Shown here: positions 16,008 through 24,063 of the stretch, in pieces
How positions within the stretch are numbered: position 1 is the first letter of the stretch
Layout: each line of letters opens with the position of its first letter
Source: Gemmatimonadota bacterium
Lineage (GTDB): Bacteria; Gemmatimonadota; Gemmatimonadetes; Longimicrobiales; Gaopeijiaceae
Reading direction: 5' to 3'
Length of the DNA stretch: 35,941 nucleotides
Assembly (NCBI GenBank): GCA_028874995.1
Contig: JAPPGM010000053.1
Span: forward strand, 1-35,941
Made by a program: the position numbers and the translations under genes
Notes under the pieces: model-generated
Databases searched by the model: none
What the model saw: only the letters and a program-made list of their open reading frames with translations
Told to the model about the DNA's origin: nothing

Positions 16008-17132
16008 ATGAAAATACCCCTTCTGGACCTCACCGCGCAGTACGCCTCGATACGGGAAGAGATCGAAGCGGCGCTGGCCGAGGTCGTAACCTCACAACGC
16101 TTTATTCTGGGCCCCGTGGTGGAGGCGTGCGAGGAGGCCGTCTCCCGCTACACGGGCAGCGCTCACGGCATCGGCGTATCGTCGGGGACCGATGCGCTCC
16201 TTGTCGCGCTCATGGCCGAGGGCATCGGCCCGGGTGACGAGGTCGTCACAACGCCCTTCTCCTTCTTCGCCACCGCCGGCGTGATCGCGCGGGTCGGCGC
16301 CGAGCCCGTCTTCGCGGACATCGATCCCGTCACCCTCAATCTGGACCCCGAGCGGGTCGCCGACTGCATCACGGCGAGGACCCGCGCCATCATCCCCGTG
16401 CACATCTTCGGGCAGATGGCCGAGATGGCGCCGATCATGGAGATCGCGCGGTCGAACGGCCTGGTCGTGATCGAGGACGCCGCCCAGGCGATCGGCGCCG
16501 AACACGAGGGCGGGCGCGCCGGATCGATGGGAGACTACGGCTGCTTCTCCTTCTTCCCGTCCAAGAACCTGGGATGCTTCGGCGACGGCGGGATGGTGGT
16601 CACGAACGACGCCGAGCGGGCGGACAGGGTCAGGGCCCTGCGCGTACACGGCGAAGGCGTGAAGTACCATCACCGGGCCGTGGGCGGCAATTTCCGCTTC
16701 GACGCGCTGCAGGCGGCCGTGGTCCGCGCCAAACTGCCGCACCTGGACGGATGGAGCGACGCGCGCCGTGCCAATGCGGCCCTCTATTCGCGCCTCCTGG
16801 GCGATCTCGCGAGCCGGGATCCCGCGCTCCTCACTCTCCCCGCGACCGTCACCGACAGGCACGTCTTCAACCAGTACGTGGTTCGCGTGCCGGACCGCGA
16901 CCGGGTCCGGGAGCGTCTCGGGGCCGCCGGTATCGGCACCGCCATCTACTATCCCGTGCCGCTGCACCTGCAGGAATGCTTCGCGGGACTGGGATACCGC
17001 AGGGGCGATCTGCCCGAGAGCGAGTCGGCTGCCGATCACGCCCTTGCGCTGCCCATCTATCCGGAAGTCACCGCGGACCAGATCCGCAGCGTGGCCAGTG
17101 CCCTGCGGGACGCCGTGGCCTGGGCCACGTAG
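16008..17132 (+). CDS. DegT/DnrJ/EryC1/StrS family aminotransferase
   Basis: PLP-dependent enzyme of 374 residues that transfers an amino group to a keto-sugar nucleotide, usually for surface polysaccharide or modified-sugar synthesis. Visible features: the N-terminal IPLLDLTAQYASIREEI, SSGTDALLVAL, the TTPFSFFATAGVI loop, VIEDAAQAIGA (cofactor Asp) and the PLP lysine Lys186 in FFPSKNLGCFGDGG. The C-terminal PVPLHLQECF and LPIYPEVT are also typical. GGAGG (15998-16002) precedes the ATG. No sugar-nucleotide partner genes are nearby, so its pathway is not visible here. Confidence 0.92.
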   Translation: MKIPLLDLTAQYASIREEIEAALAEVVTSQRFILGPVVEACEEAVSRYTGSAHGIGVSSGTDALLVALMAEGIGPGDEVVTTPFSFFATAGVIARVGAEPVFADIDPVTLNLDPERVADCITARTRAIIPVHIFGQMAEMAPIMEIARSNGLVVIEDAAQAIGAEHEGGRAGSMGDYGCFSFFPSKNLGCFGDGGMVVTNDAERADRVRALRVHGEGVKYHHRAVGGNFRFDALQAAVVRAKLPHLDGWSDARRANAALYSRLLGDLASRDPALLTLPATVTDRHVFNQYVVRVPDRDRVRERLGAAGIGTAIYYPVPLHLQECFAGLGYRRGDLPESESAADHALALPIYPEVTADQIRSVASALRDAVAWAT

Positions 17133-17262
17133 GGGTTGGCTGCGGTTTCCCACCTCGTCCGGCCGCCGTCCCTCGGTTGTCCGAGTGGGAGGGAGCGACG
17201 ACATTGGTCGCGGAGCGAAAACCACCAGCCGGCCGGCCCGCTGACTACTTCGAGGAGCGCAG

Positions 17263-17652
17263 ATGGAAGGCGAGGGCGGAAAGCAGTTGATCGTCGTGGG
17301 TGACCGGGTCCTGATCGAACCCGAGGAGGGCAAGGAGCGGACCAAGGTCGGGCTCTACCTGCCGGCTTCGGCGGTGGACAGGCAGTCCGTCCAGGGGGGG
17401 CGCGTGCTGGCCACCGGTCCGGGCACACCAATCGGAGCGCCCACGGAGCTGGATGAGGAGCCCTGGAAGATCGGATCCGGAGAGGCGCGCTATCTGCCCG
17501 TTCAGGCCCGCGTGGGCGACTTCGCGATCTTCTTTCGCAAGGCGTCCGTGGAGATCAGCTTCGAGGGCAAGGACTACCTGGTCGTGCCCCAGGCAGCCAT
17601 CCTGGCCCTGGTCCGGGAAGGGGCCGCTGGGCCGGACGTCTTCCAGCGCTAG
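17263..17652 (+). CDS. GroES-like co-chaperonin (Cpn10 family), long variant
   Basis: Protein of 129 residues with the Cpn10 fold: VVGDRVLIEPEEGKERTKVG, the mobile-loop position GLYLPASAVDRQSVQGG, RVLATGPG, then VGDFAIFFRKASVEISFEG and DYLVVPQAAILALV. Standard GroES has about 97 residues; this one carries an insertion of about 30 residues (around PTELDEEPWKIGSGEARYLPV) between the two halves. GroES caps GroEL in protein folding, but no GroEL gene is present and the usual GroES mobile-loop hydrophobic tripeptide is altered, so it may be a specialised paralog. It ends eight bases before the SNF transporter gene and is probably the first gene of a three-gene operon. Confidence 0.82.
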   Translation: MEGEGGKQLIVVGDRVLIEPEEGKERTKVGLYLPASAVDRQSVQGGRVLATGPGTPIGAPTELDEEPWKIGSGEARYLPVQARVGDFAIFFRKASVEISFEGKDYLVVPQAAILALVREGAAGPDVFQR

Positions 17653-17660
17653 CACCCCCG

Positions 17661-19091
17661 ATGCGCGAACAGTGGAGCAGCAGGATCGGGTTCGTTCTGG
17701 CCACCGCCGGGTTCTCGGTCGGGCTGGGAAACATCTGGCGCTTCCCCTACCTGGCCGGAGAGAACGGCGGCGGCGCCTTCATGCTGGTCTATGTCGCGTT
17801 CGCCATTCTGATCGGCATCCCGCTGATGACCGCCGAGCTCAGCCTGGGCCGCAAGGCGCGACTGACGCCCATCGCGGGGATGCGCCGCCTGACCGGGTCG
17901 GGCACGAGCCCGTGGAACCTGATCGGGTGGCTCGGGATCGGCGCCGCGGTGCTGATCACGGCCTACTACATCATGCTGATCGCGTGGCTGGTGTCCTACT
18001 TCGTCACCTTCGCGGGGGGCGGGGGGATGGGGGGCACGCCGGACGAGACGCGCGCCGCCTTCGACCGGTTTGTCGCGACACCCGGGCCGGTGGTCGGCTA
18101 CGCGGCGCTGGTCATCGTGCTGATCGCCTTCGTGGTGAGCCGGGGCGTGAACCGCGGGGTCGAGCGTTCGGCCAGGTTCCTGATGCCGCTACTGGTCGTG
18201 CTGCTCGCCGCGCTCGCCATCCGGGCAATGACCCTTCCAGGCGCCGACGCCGGTCTCGCGTGGTATCTCACACCCGATTTCTCCGCGTTGAGCGGCGGGG
18301 CCATCCTGGCCGCGCTGGGCCAGGCGTTCTTCTCGATCGGGATCGGGATGGCGGCGGCGTTCGGCCTGGGCAGCTACCTCGACCCGCGCGACAGCGACGT
18401 ACCGGGCAACGCGGCCACGGTCGTCGCGTTCGACACGGGGGTGGCGGTGGTGGCGGGACTGGTCCTCTTCCCCGCCCTCTTCGCCTTCGGGATGGACCCC
18501 GACCAGGGGGCGGGGCTCCTCTTCGTCACCATGACCGCGCTCTTCCAGGAGATGCCCGGAGGAGCGGTCTTCGGGGCGGCCTTCTTCTTCTTCCTGCTGG
18601 TTGCGGGATTCACCTCGCAGGTCGCCGTCTTCGAGGTTCTGGTCGCCTCGGTCACCGACTCCACGGGCATGAGCCGCGCGCGGGCGGTCGTGCTCTGCGC
18701 CGCGGGAGCGTTTCTCATCTGCGTGCCCGTGGTCCTGTCGCTCGGACCGTGGTCCGACTTTCTCGTGGGGGGCATGAACCTCTTCGACTTCGTCAATCGG
18801 GTTTCGGGGGACTACTTCCTGCCGGTTGTGGGGCTGCTCACGGCACTATACGTGGTCTCGAAGTGGGGGTGGAGCGCCTTCCGCGAGGAGACCAACCGGG
18901 GGGCGGCGGGATTCGTCACCGTGAGCCGGTGGTGGAGGCCCCTGGTCCGTTTCGTGATCCCCGTCGCGGTTTCACTCGTGCTCCTGGGCGCGTTCGGGGT
19001 GGGCACGGGCAACCTGGGGGCCTTCCTGGGGTGGTCGGCGGTGGTCGTGGTGCTGTACGTCGTGCTCTTCCTGCGCCGCGCCCCCGATTAG
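17661..19091 (+). CDS. Sodium-dependent amino-acid transporter (SNF/NSS family)
   Basis: Membrane transporter of 476 residues with 11-12 predicted segments. The first segment holds the Na+- and substrate-site signature GFSVGLGNIWRFPYLAGENGGGAF, seen here as two adjoining stretches, and the family's typical LGRKAR loop follows. NSS proteins symport amino acids or related amines with Na+. It lies eight bases after the GroES-like gene and four bases before the homocysteine S-methyltransferase gene. That context suggests methionine, S-methylmethionine or a similar methyl donor as substrate; a bacterial NSS member (MetP) is known to import methionine. The substrate is inferred from context only. 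Confidence 0.92.
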   Translation: MREQWSSRIGFVLATAGFSVGLGNIWRFPYLAGENGGGAFMLVYVAFAILIGIPLMTAELSLGRKARLTPIAGMRRLTGSGTSPWNLIGWLGIGAAVLITAYYIMLIAWLVSYFVTFAGGGGMGGTPDETRAAFDRFVATPGPVVGYAALVIVLIAFVVSRGVNRGVERSARFLMPLLVVLLAALAIRAMTLPGADAGLAWYLTPDFSALSGGAILAALGQAFFSIGIGMAAAFGLGSYLDPRDSDVPGNAATVVAFDTGVAVVAGLVLFPALFAFGMDPDQGAGLLFVTMTALFQEMPGGAVFGAAFFFFLLVAGFTSQVAVFEVLVASVTDSTGMSRARAVVLCAAGAFLICVPVVLSLGPWSDFLVGGMNLFDFVNRVSGDYFLPVVGLLTALYVVSKWGWSAFREETNRGAAGFVTVSRWWRPLVRFVIPVAVSLVLLGAFGVGTGNLGAFLGWSAVVVVLYVVLFLRRAPD

Positions 19092-19095
19092 CGGC

Positions 19096-20058
19096 GTGCC
19101 TTCGGCCGGATTCTCCGCGTACCTCGCGCAACAGGGGTTCATCCTGCTCGACGGGGGACTCGCGACGGAGCTGGAGCGGCGGGGCCACGACCTCAACGAT
19201 CCTCTCTGGTCGGCGAAGGTGCTGCTCGAAGACCCCGGCGCGATCCTGGCCGCGCATCTGGCCTACCTGGAAGCCGGCGCCGACTGCGTGACCACCGCGA
19301 CGTATCAGGCCACCTTCCAGGGCCTGGCCGCGCGGGGCATCGACGGCGCCCGCGCCGGGGAAGTGATGCGGGGGGCGGTGGATCTGGCCGTGCAGGCGCG
19401 GGACAGGTTCCGGGCCCGCTCAACGCGGGGTGGGCGTATCCGGCCGCTGGTCGCGGCCAGCATCGGGCCCTACGGCGCGTTCCTGGCCGACGGCTCCGAG
19501 TACCGGGGCAAATACGGGATCGGTGCGAGCGACCTGGCCGCCTTCCACCGCCGACGCTTGCACCTTCTTGCCGAGAGCCCCGCCGATGTGCTGGCATGCG
19601 AAACCCTGCCCTCCCTCGACGAGGCACGGGTACTGGCAGCGCTGGCGAGGGAAGCGGACGAGAAACCGGCCTGGTACAGCTTCACCTGCCGCGACGAAGG
19701 CCACCTCAGCGACGGGACCCCGGTCCGCGAAGTCGCCGGGTGGGCGGAGGGTACCGCGTGCGTGACCGCCGTCGGAGTAAACTGCACGGATGCAGCGCTC
19801 GTCCCGGACCTGATCGGGGCTCTCGTTGCCGGTACGCGAAAACCCGTAATCGTCTACCCGAACGCCGGTGGCACCTGGGACGCGGACGCGAAGCGATGGG
19901 GCCGCGGGGAAGAGATACCCGACTGGGGAGAGGCGTGCCGGCGCTGGATCGCGGCGGGGGCGGTGGGGGTGGGGGGCTGCTGCCGAGTGGGGCCGGATGA
20001 CATTCGACGGATGAGGGCGGTGCTCGGCCGGCTTCCCCACCGGGTACGGAAGGATTAG
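19096..20058 (+). CDS. mmuM: Homocysteine S-methyltransferase
   Basis: Zinc-dependent methyltransferase of 320 residues, the normal size for MmuM-type enzymes, which make methionine from homocysteine using S-methylmethionine or a similar methyl donor. The N-terminal ILLDGGLATELERRGHDL, the TATYQATFQGL segment and CETLPSLDEA are typical. The zinc ligands are Cys230 (VGVNCTDAA) and the pair Cys295-Cys296 (VGGCCRVGPDDIR). It begins with a GTG four bases after the transporter stop, indicating a coupled uptake-and-use unit. The gene symbol is by family; the methyl donor is not proven. Confidence 0.9.
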   Translation: MPSAGFSAYLAQQGFILLDGGLATELERRGHDLNDPLWSAKVLLEDPGAILAAHLAYLEAGADCVTTATYQATFQGLAARGIDGARAGEVMRGAVDLAVQARDRFRARSTRGGRIRPLVAASIGPYGAFLADGSEYRGKYGIGASDLAAFHRRRLHLLAESPADVLACETLPSLDEARVLAALAREADEKPAWYSFTCRDEGHLSDGTPVREVAGWAEGTACVTAVGVNCTDAALVPDLIGALVAGTRKPVIVYPNAGGTWDADAKRWGRGEEIPDWGEACRRWIAAGAVGVGGCCRVGPDDIRRMRAVLGRLPHRVRKD

Positions 20059-20070
20059 CTTCATGACCCG

Positions 20071-20144
20071 CGGGACGTGGCGCAGTCCGGTAGCGCACCT
20101 GAATGGGGTTCAGGGGGTCGCCGGTTCGAATCCGGCCGTCCCGA
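20071..20144 (+). tRNA. tRNA-Pro (anticodon GGG)
   Basis: A 74-nt cloverleaf: acceptor CGGGACG pairs with CGTCCCG at 20137-20143, with discriminator A20144. The D-stem is GCGC/GCGC, the anticodon stem is CCTGA/TCAGG around loop ATGGGGT with anticodon GGG, and the T-arm is GCCGG-TTCGAAT-CCGGC. The 3' CCA is not encoded. It follows mmuM by 12 bases and its 3' end comes one base from the stop codon of the convergent metzincin gene. Confidence 0.96.
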
Positions 20145-20145
20145 C

Positions 20146-21978
20146 TCAGCGCGGCAGGCCCTCGCTGATCACAACGTCGACGTCGTTACCCACGAAGTCG
20201 TAGCCACCGCTCCAGTCGCGCAACACCCCACGCACCCGTCCGGTGCGCCGGTCGGTGATCAGGGCCATGGGCTCCTTGCCGAAATGCTCCAGGACGAAGT
20301 GCCCTTCGGGTCCCGACAGCACCACGCGCTCCAGCGCACCGTTCCCCGAGGGGTCGTAGGGCACCGCGAACAGGAAGCTTCCGCCGCCGAACTCCATCGG
20401 ACGGGGCGCGAAGCTAAAGGAGAACCGGTGCTCTCCGGCGGCCCCGAAACCCTCCAGGCGATATGGTCCCCCCGATTCGGGCAGCGTCGCGGGCAGGTCG
20501 GTCATGAAGGCGGGCTCGAGTTCCAGTCCAGCGTCACCCGTGCTGCCCCACAGCAACAGCGTCCGGTCCCCGGCTGTCCCCGCCACCGTGCCGCGCAGCG
20601 GTCCGACCAGCTCGCTCTCCCGGGTCTCGCGGAAGACCATGGCTCGCTGGAAGTGATAGTCGCTTACCCAGTTGGGGCTGCAGTACCCCATCACGTCCTT
20701 GTAGAGGAACGGGTTCACGAGGCGTCCGGCGTGCATGTCATAGCCCCATACGCCGGCGACTCCCCCTTCGTAGGGGTAGTCCTGATCCGCCCCACCCGTC
20801 CCCCCGCAGGGCGCATGTTGAAGTCCCTGATTGTGGCCCAGCTCGTGAGCCAGGGTCTCCCCGTCGGCGACACCGATGGCCACCGGAAACGCGACCACGG
20901 CCAGCCCGCTCCACCGGCTGTCCGGAATGGGTGCGACCGCCCCGTAGTAGTAGCCCCGCGACCCCTCGCTGACGCGCAGCAACGTGATTTCCCCCAGGAG
21001 GTCGCCCCAACCGTCCCCGGTACTCAGGTCGGCGTTCGTCACGACTCCCTCATGGACTCTCACGGACATGCCGCCGATGGGGAGCACCGAGCGGGCCAGC
21101 CGCAGGTCCTCGCTGTTCGCCGTCAGGCCCTCCGTCCATTCGAAGGCAGGCTGGTCCGACACCGTATCCGACGCGACCACCACCGGAACGACGGTGAGGT
21201 CCAAGCGGGGCAGGCGGCGAACATCGAGCGCGAGACGTCCCTGGGCGGGGATTCTCAACTCGCTCTCGGGGCTGTGCGGAATCACCCTTTCCGGGTCCAC
21301 CTCGATCACCATCGTGGTCCCGGACTTGATGGTGCCCCCCGGAATCCGCGCGTTGAAGGACCGATCCAGCCGACCTTCCTCCACATCCGTCGGCAGGCGG
21401 TCCCAGTCGAGGGTCATGTCCACCCGATAGGCCAGCCGCGAGTCATGAAAGAAGGAAGCTCGCACGCGCGGCCGGTAGAAGCTGGGCAGGTCGCCGGTAA
21501 CGAACACCCGCAGCAACGCCGCGCGACTCGCAATGAGCGGGATGGTGCCGCCTTCGTTCTGGACACCCTGCGTCAATGTATAGGCGGCCACCCGGGCGGT
21601 CAGCACCTTCGGATTGACCCTGAGTCGAGTGCGTGCCTTCACCCCGGCGAAGGAAACGCGCACCTCCGTTTCGGTGTGACGGCCCGCCTCCGCCCTTCCC
21701 CGCTCCGTCATGTACACGGCGGTCGGCGCCGGGGTGGTCCACAACGGAGCGGCCCAGTCCGGCACGTCATCCATCACTGCGCTGTCCTGGTCCAGAACCG
21801 TCAACCGGTACTGTACGGTGTCGCCCACGCGCAGGAGCGTGTCCGCAGGCGCGATCACCAGAAACGAGGGGATGCGGTCCGGATCAAGCGCCAGATCGCC
21901 GCACGCGCCGACCGCCAACGCCACGACCACGGACAGCGATGCCCGCAGTCTGCGGACACCCCACCGCCGAGCGTTCAG
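20146..21978 (-). CDS. Metzincin-type zinc metalloprotease lipoprotein (copy A), CTG start
   Basis: Predicted surface or periplasmic zinc protease of 610 residues. The catalytic motif HELGHNQGLQH (His378, Glu379, His382, Gly385, His388) is a full metzincin HExxHxxGxxH, and the Met-turn is DVMGYCSPNW (Met430). A Big-like beta domain (about 40-125) follows the lipid anchor. The annotated-looking GTG at 21930 would leave only nine residues before the Cys of VGAC, too short for export. The upstream in-frame CTG at 21978 gives LNARRWGVRRLRASLSVVV, a complete lipoprotein signal with Cys26, and has GGAGGTG (21983-21989) at ideal spacing. The CTG overlaps the TGA stop of copy B (21975-21977). The sequence CGDLAL-x-PD after the Cys is shared with copy B, confirming the anchor. 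Substrate unknown. Confidence 0.85.
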   Translation of the reverse strand: MNARRWGVRRLRASLSVVVALAVGACGDLALDPDRIPSFLVIAPADTLLRVGDTVQYRLTVLDQDSAVMDDVPDWAAPLWTTPAPTAVYMTERGRAEAGRHTETEVRVSFAGVKARTRLRVNPKVLTARVAAYTLTQGVQNEGGTIPLIASRAALLRVFVTGDLPSFYRPRVRASFFHDSRLAYRVDMTLDWDRLPTDVEEGRLDRSFNARIPGGTIKSGTTMVIEVDPERVIPHSPESELRIPAQGRLALDVRRLPRLDLTVVPVVVASDTVSDQPAFEWTEGLTANSEDLRLARSVLPIGGMSVRVHEGVVTNADLSTGDGWGDLLGEITLLRVSEGSRGYYYGAVAPIPDSRWSGLAVVAFPVAIGVADGETLAHELGHNQGLQHAPCGGTGGADQDYPYEGGVAGVWGYDMHAGRLVNPFLYKDVMGYCSPNWVSDYHFQRAMVFRETRESELVGPLRGTVAGTAGDRTLLLWGSTGDAGLELEPAFMTDLPATLPESGGPYRLEGFGAAGEHRFSFSFAPRPMEFGGGSFLFAVPYDPSGNGALERVVLSGPEGHFVLEHFGKEPMALITDRRTGRVRGVLRDWSGGYDFVGNDVDVVISEGLPR

Positions 21979-23774
21979 CTTCCACCTCCGGGCAAGCCGT
22001 CGCTGACCATGATCTCGACATCACCTCCGACGCGAGCGAAATGTCCCGCCCAATTGCGCAGAATCGCCCGCACCTGGCCGTTTGCGCGATTTCGGATGAT
22101 CGCCATCGGCGGGGTGCTCGACCGGCCCAGGGTGACTTCGCCGCCGGGACCCGACAGGACCACGCTCTCCAACGCACCATCCCGTTCCGGATCGTAGGGG
22201 ACGTTGAACATGAAGTCGGCGCCGCCGTACTCCGTCGCATCCGGCGTGAACCCGAAGTCGAAGCGAAGCTCACCCCCGGGACCGAGTCCGGTCAACCGCC
22301 AGGGACCGCCTGTGGTCGGCATGTCGGGTACCGCCTCGATCACGAAGGCCGGTTCCAGCAACACCGACTGGTGGCTCGCGCTTCCCCACAGCATGAGCGT
22401 CTGCTCGGGCTCGGCGTGCAGGACAGGCCCTTCATTGGTCGCCAGCCGGTGTTCCATGGCCTTCTTGAAGTGATAGTCGCTGACCCAGTTCGGGCTGCAA
22501 TACCCCATGAGGTCCTTGTACTGGCCCGGACTGATCAGCCGACTGTGCTGGAAGTCGTATCCCCACCTTCCGATGCTCCCGTGCGAGGACGGGAATCCGG
22601 GATCGGGGTTTCCGGCGCCCCCGCAGGGAGCATGCCGAAGAGTCATGTTGTGGCCCACCTCGTGAGCGTAGGTATCGGGGTCGGGCGCACCGACGCTCAC
22701 ATGCGTGCCGTTGACGTAGCCGAGACCGCCCCATGGGGATCCGGACGGCACAACCACGACACCGTAGTAGTAGCCCATCTTCCCCTCCATATCCCAGATC
22801 GCCCGAACTTCGCGAAGGTACGAATCCCACCCGCTATTGGTCGTGAGGTCGGAATCCGTGTAGAAGGTGTCGTGTACAAAGACCTCCATCTCCCCGATGG
22901 GAAGGAGTGTGCGGGTGACCTGCACCTGGCGGCTCTCAGGGCCGATATCCCTCACCCATTCGAACACTCGATGATCGGGGTTCGTGGTGCGCAGTGTGGG
23001 CACGAACGTCTGCTGAAAAACGGGCATCTCGATGATCTCGACCGGACTGGTCCCTTCGGCCGGATAGCGCGTTACGCTCCCCGCAGCCTTGGGAATCGTG
23101 TTCTCGACATCCAACTCGACGGCCAGCTCGAGTCCCGGCTGCATCAGTTCCGCGGGGACCTCCATGTTGTAGGAGCGGTCGAGCCGACTCTCGTCCGGTT
23201 CATCCAACAGCACATCCGACTGCGACGGCATTACGGCGCTCTGAACCACCTCGCCGTCCCGATAGAGTTCCGCGCGCACGGCCAGCTGATAGAAGCTGAC
23301 TTCGTCGCCGGTGGCGAAGATCCGCAGGAAAGCCGGACGCCCCGCGATAAGCGGCACGCCGCCTTCGGGGTTCTGGATCACCTGGTTGAAGTAGATCGAC
23401 GAAGCGGTGAGCACGATGCTGCTCGGATTGACCCGCAATCCGGTCCACGCCTTGAAACCTGCCAGGTGTGCCGTCACCCGCAGGTCGCCTCCCCTGTGGG
23501 CCTGCACGTGCCCGTCGGGCGCGATTTCCACCGAGCTGGAGTCGGTCCATTCCCAGCGGGTGGGTGCCCAGGACGGGGGCTCGGGCAGACGATTGCCCTC
23601 CCGGTCGAACACCAGAACCGTGAGCCGGGCGGCATCGCCCGCGGTCATCAGCGTGTCTTCTGGCGTGAGTTCCAGGTACGCGGGCTCCTGGTCAGGGTTC
23701 AAAGCCAGATCGCCGCAGCCCGCGACGGCAATCAGAGCGGCCGGCCCGAGGATCCTGTGAAGCGTCGATCGCAT
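21975..23774 (-). CDS. Metzincin-like metalloprotease lipoprotein (copy B), variant zinc motif
   Basis: Paralog of the downstream gene with the same architecture in 599 residues: lipoprotein signal MRSTLHRILGPAALIAVAGC (Cys20), Big-like domain, catalytic domain and a C-terminal beta-rich part. The zinc motif reads HEVGHNMTLRH (His371, Glu372, His375, His381), so all three zinc ligands and the catalytic Glu remain, but the conserved Gly is Thr378. The Met-turn DLMGYCSPNWVSDYHF is intact, as is the HAPC cysteine that may pair with the GYC cysteine. AAGGAG (23784-23789) precedes the ATG. A perfect 7-bp hairpin (23797-23813) lies just upstream of it. The pair probably arose by tandem duplication and is co-transcribed. 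Whether the Thr change affects activity is not known. Confidence 0.87.
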   Translation of the reverse strand: MRSTLHRILGPAALIAVAGCGDLALNPDQEPAYLELTPEDTLMTAGDAARLTVLVFDREGNRLPEPPSWAPTRWEWTDSSSVEIAPDGHVQAHRGGDLRVTAHLAGFKAWTGLRVNPSSIVLTASSIYFNQVIQNPEGGVPLIAGRPAFLRIFATGDEVSFYQLAVRAELYRDGEVVQSAVMPSQSDVLLDEPDESRLDRSYNMEVPAELMQPGLELAVELDVENTIPKAAGSVTRYPAEGTSPVEIIEMPVFQQTFVPTLRTTNPDHRVFEWVRDIGPESRQVQVTRTLLPIGEMEVFVHDTFYTDSDLTTNSGWDSYLREVRAIWDMEGKMGYYYGVVVVPSGSPWGGLGYVNGTHVSVGAPDPDTYAHEVGHNMTLRHAPCGGAGNPDPGFPSSHGSIGRWGYDFQHSRLISPGQYKDLMGYCSPNWVSDYHFKKAMEHRLATNEGPVLHAEPEQTLMLWGSASHQSVLLEPAFVIEAVPDMPTTGGPWRLTGLGPGGELRFDFGFTPDATEYGGADFMFNVPYDPERDGALESVVLSGPGGEVTLGRSSTPPMAIIRNRANGQVRAILRNWAGHFARVGGDVEIMVSDGLPGGGS

Positions 23775-23796
23775 CGTCTCGAACTCCTTGTCCGGT

Positions 23797-23813
23797 CCCG
23801 GCCTGCGGCCGGG
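23797..23813 (-). promoter_or_regulatory. Leader hairpin upstream of metzincin copy B
   Basis: CCCGGCC and GGCCGGG form a perfect 7-bp stem with a TGC loop, seven bases upstream of the ribosome-binding site of the copy B gene. A second palindrome, CGGCCCGCGGGCCG, lies at 23853-23866. These could affect translation or message stability. The remaining 23814-24063 shows no gene. Confidence 0.35.
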
Positions 23814-24063
23814 CCACTACGCGAATAACCGGTACAACGCCGTTATCGTAAGCGGCCCGCGGGCCGGGAGCAAATGACGGGTGGATGCACTCCGCGGGAA
23901 CCCCCGGCGTTGAGTCCCGGAAACAGGCGACACGCCGAATGCCGGGGGCGCCGGGCGCTACAAGGTGCGACGACGGGGAATGGCGACGCGATTTGGAGGA
24001 CGAGCTACCTCTCAGGCCAGATCGATTGCGGGCCCGACAAGGTCTGGAGGTTTCGCCACGAAA

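Noticed and set aside
20077-22197. Long plus-strand open frame of 706 residues over the metzincin A gene
   Set aside because: It is antisense to a clear lipoprotein protease, reads as His/Arg/Gly/Pro-rich sequence with no family features, and starts inside the tRNA. High GC keeps the frame open.
21633-23828. Long plus-strand open frame of 731 residues over metzincin B
   Set aside because: Antisense shadow of copy B; no motif, signal or ribosome-binding site.
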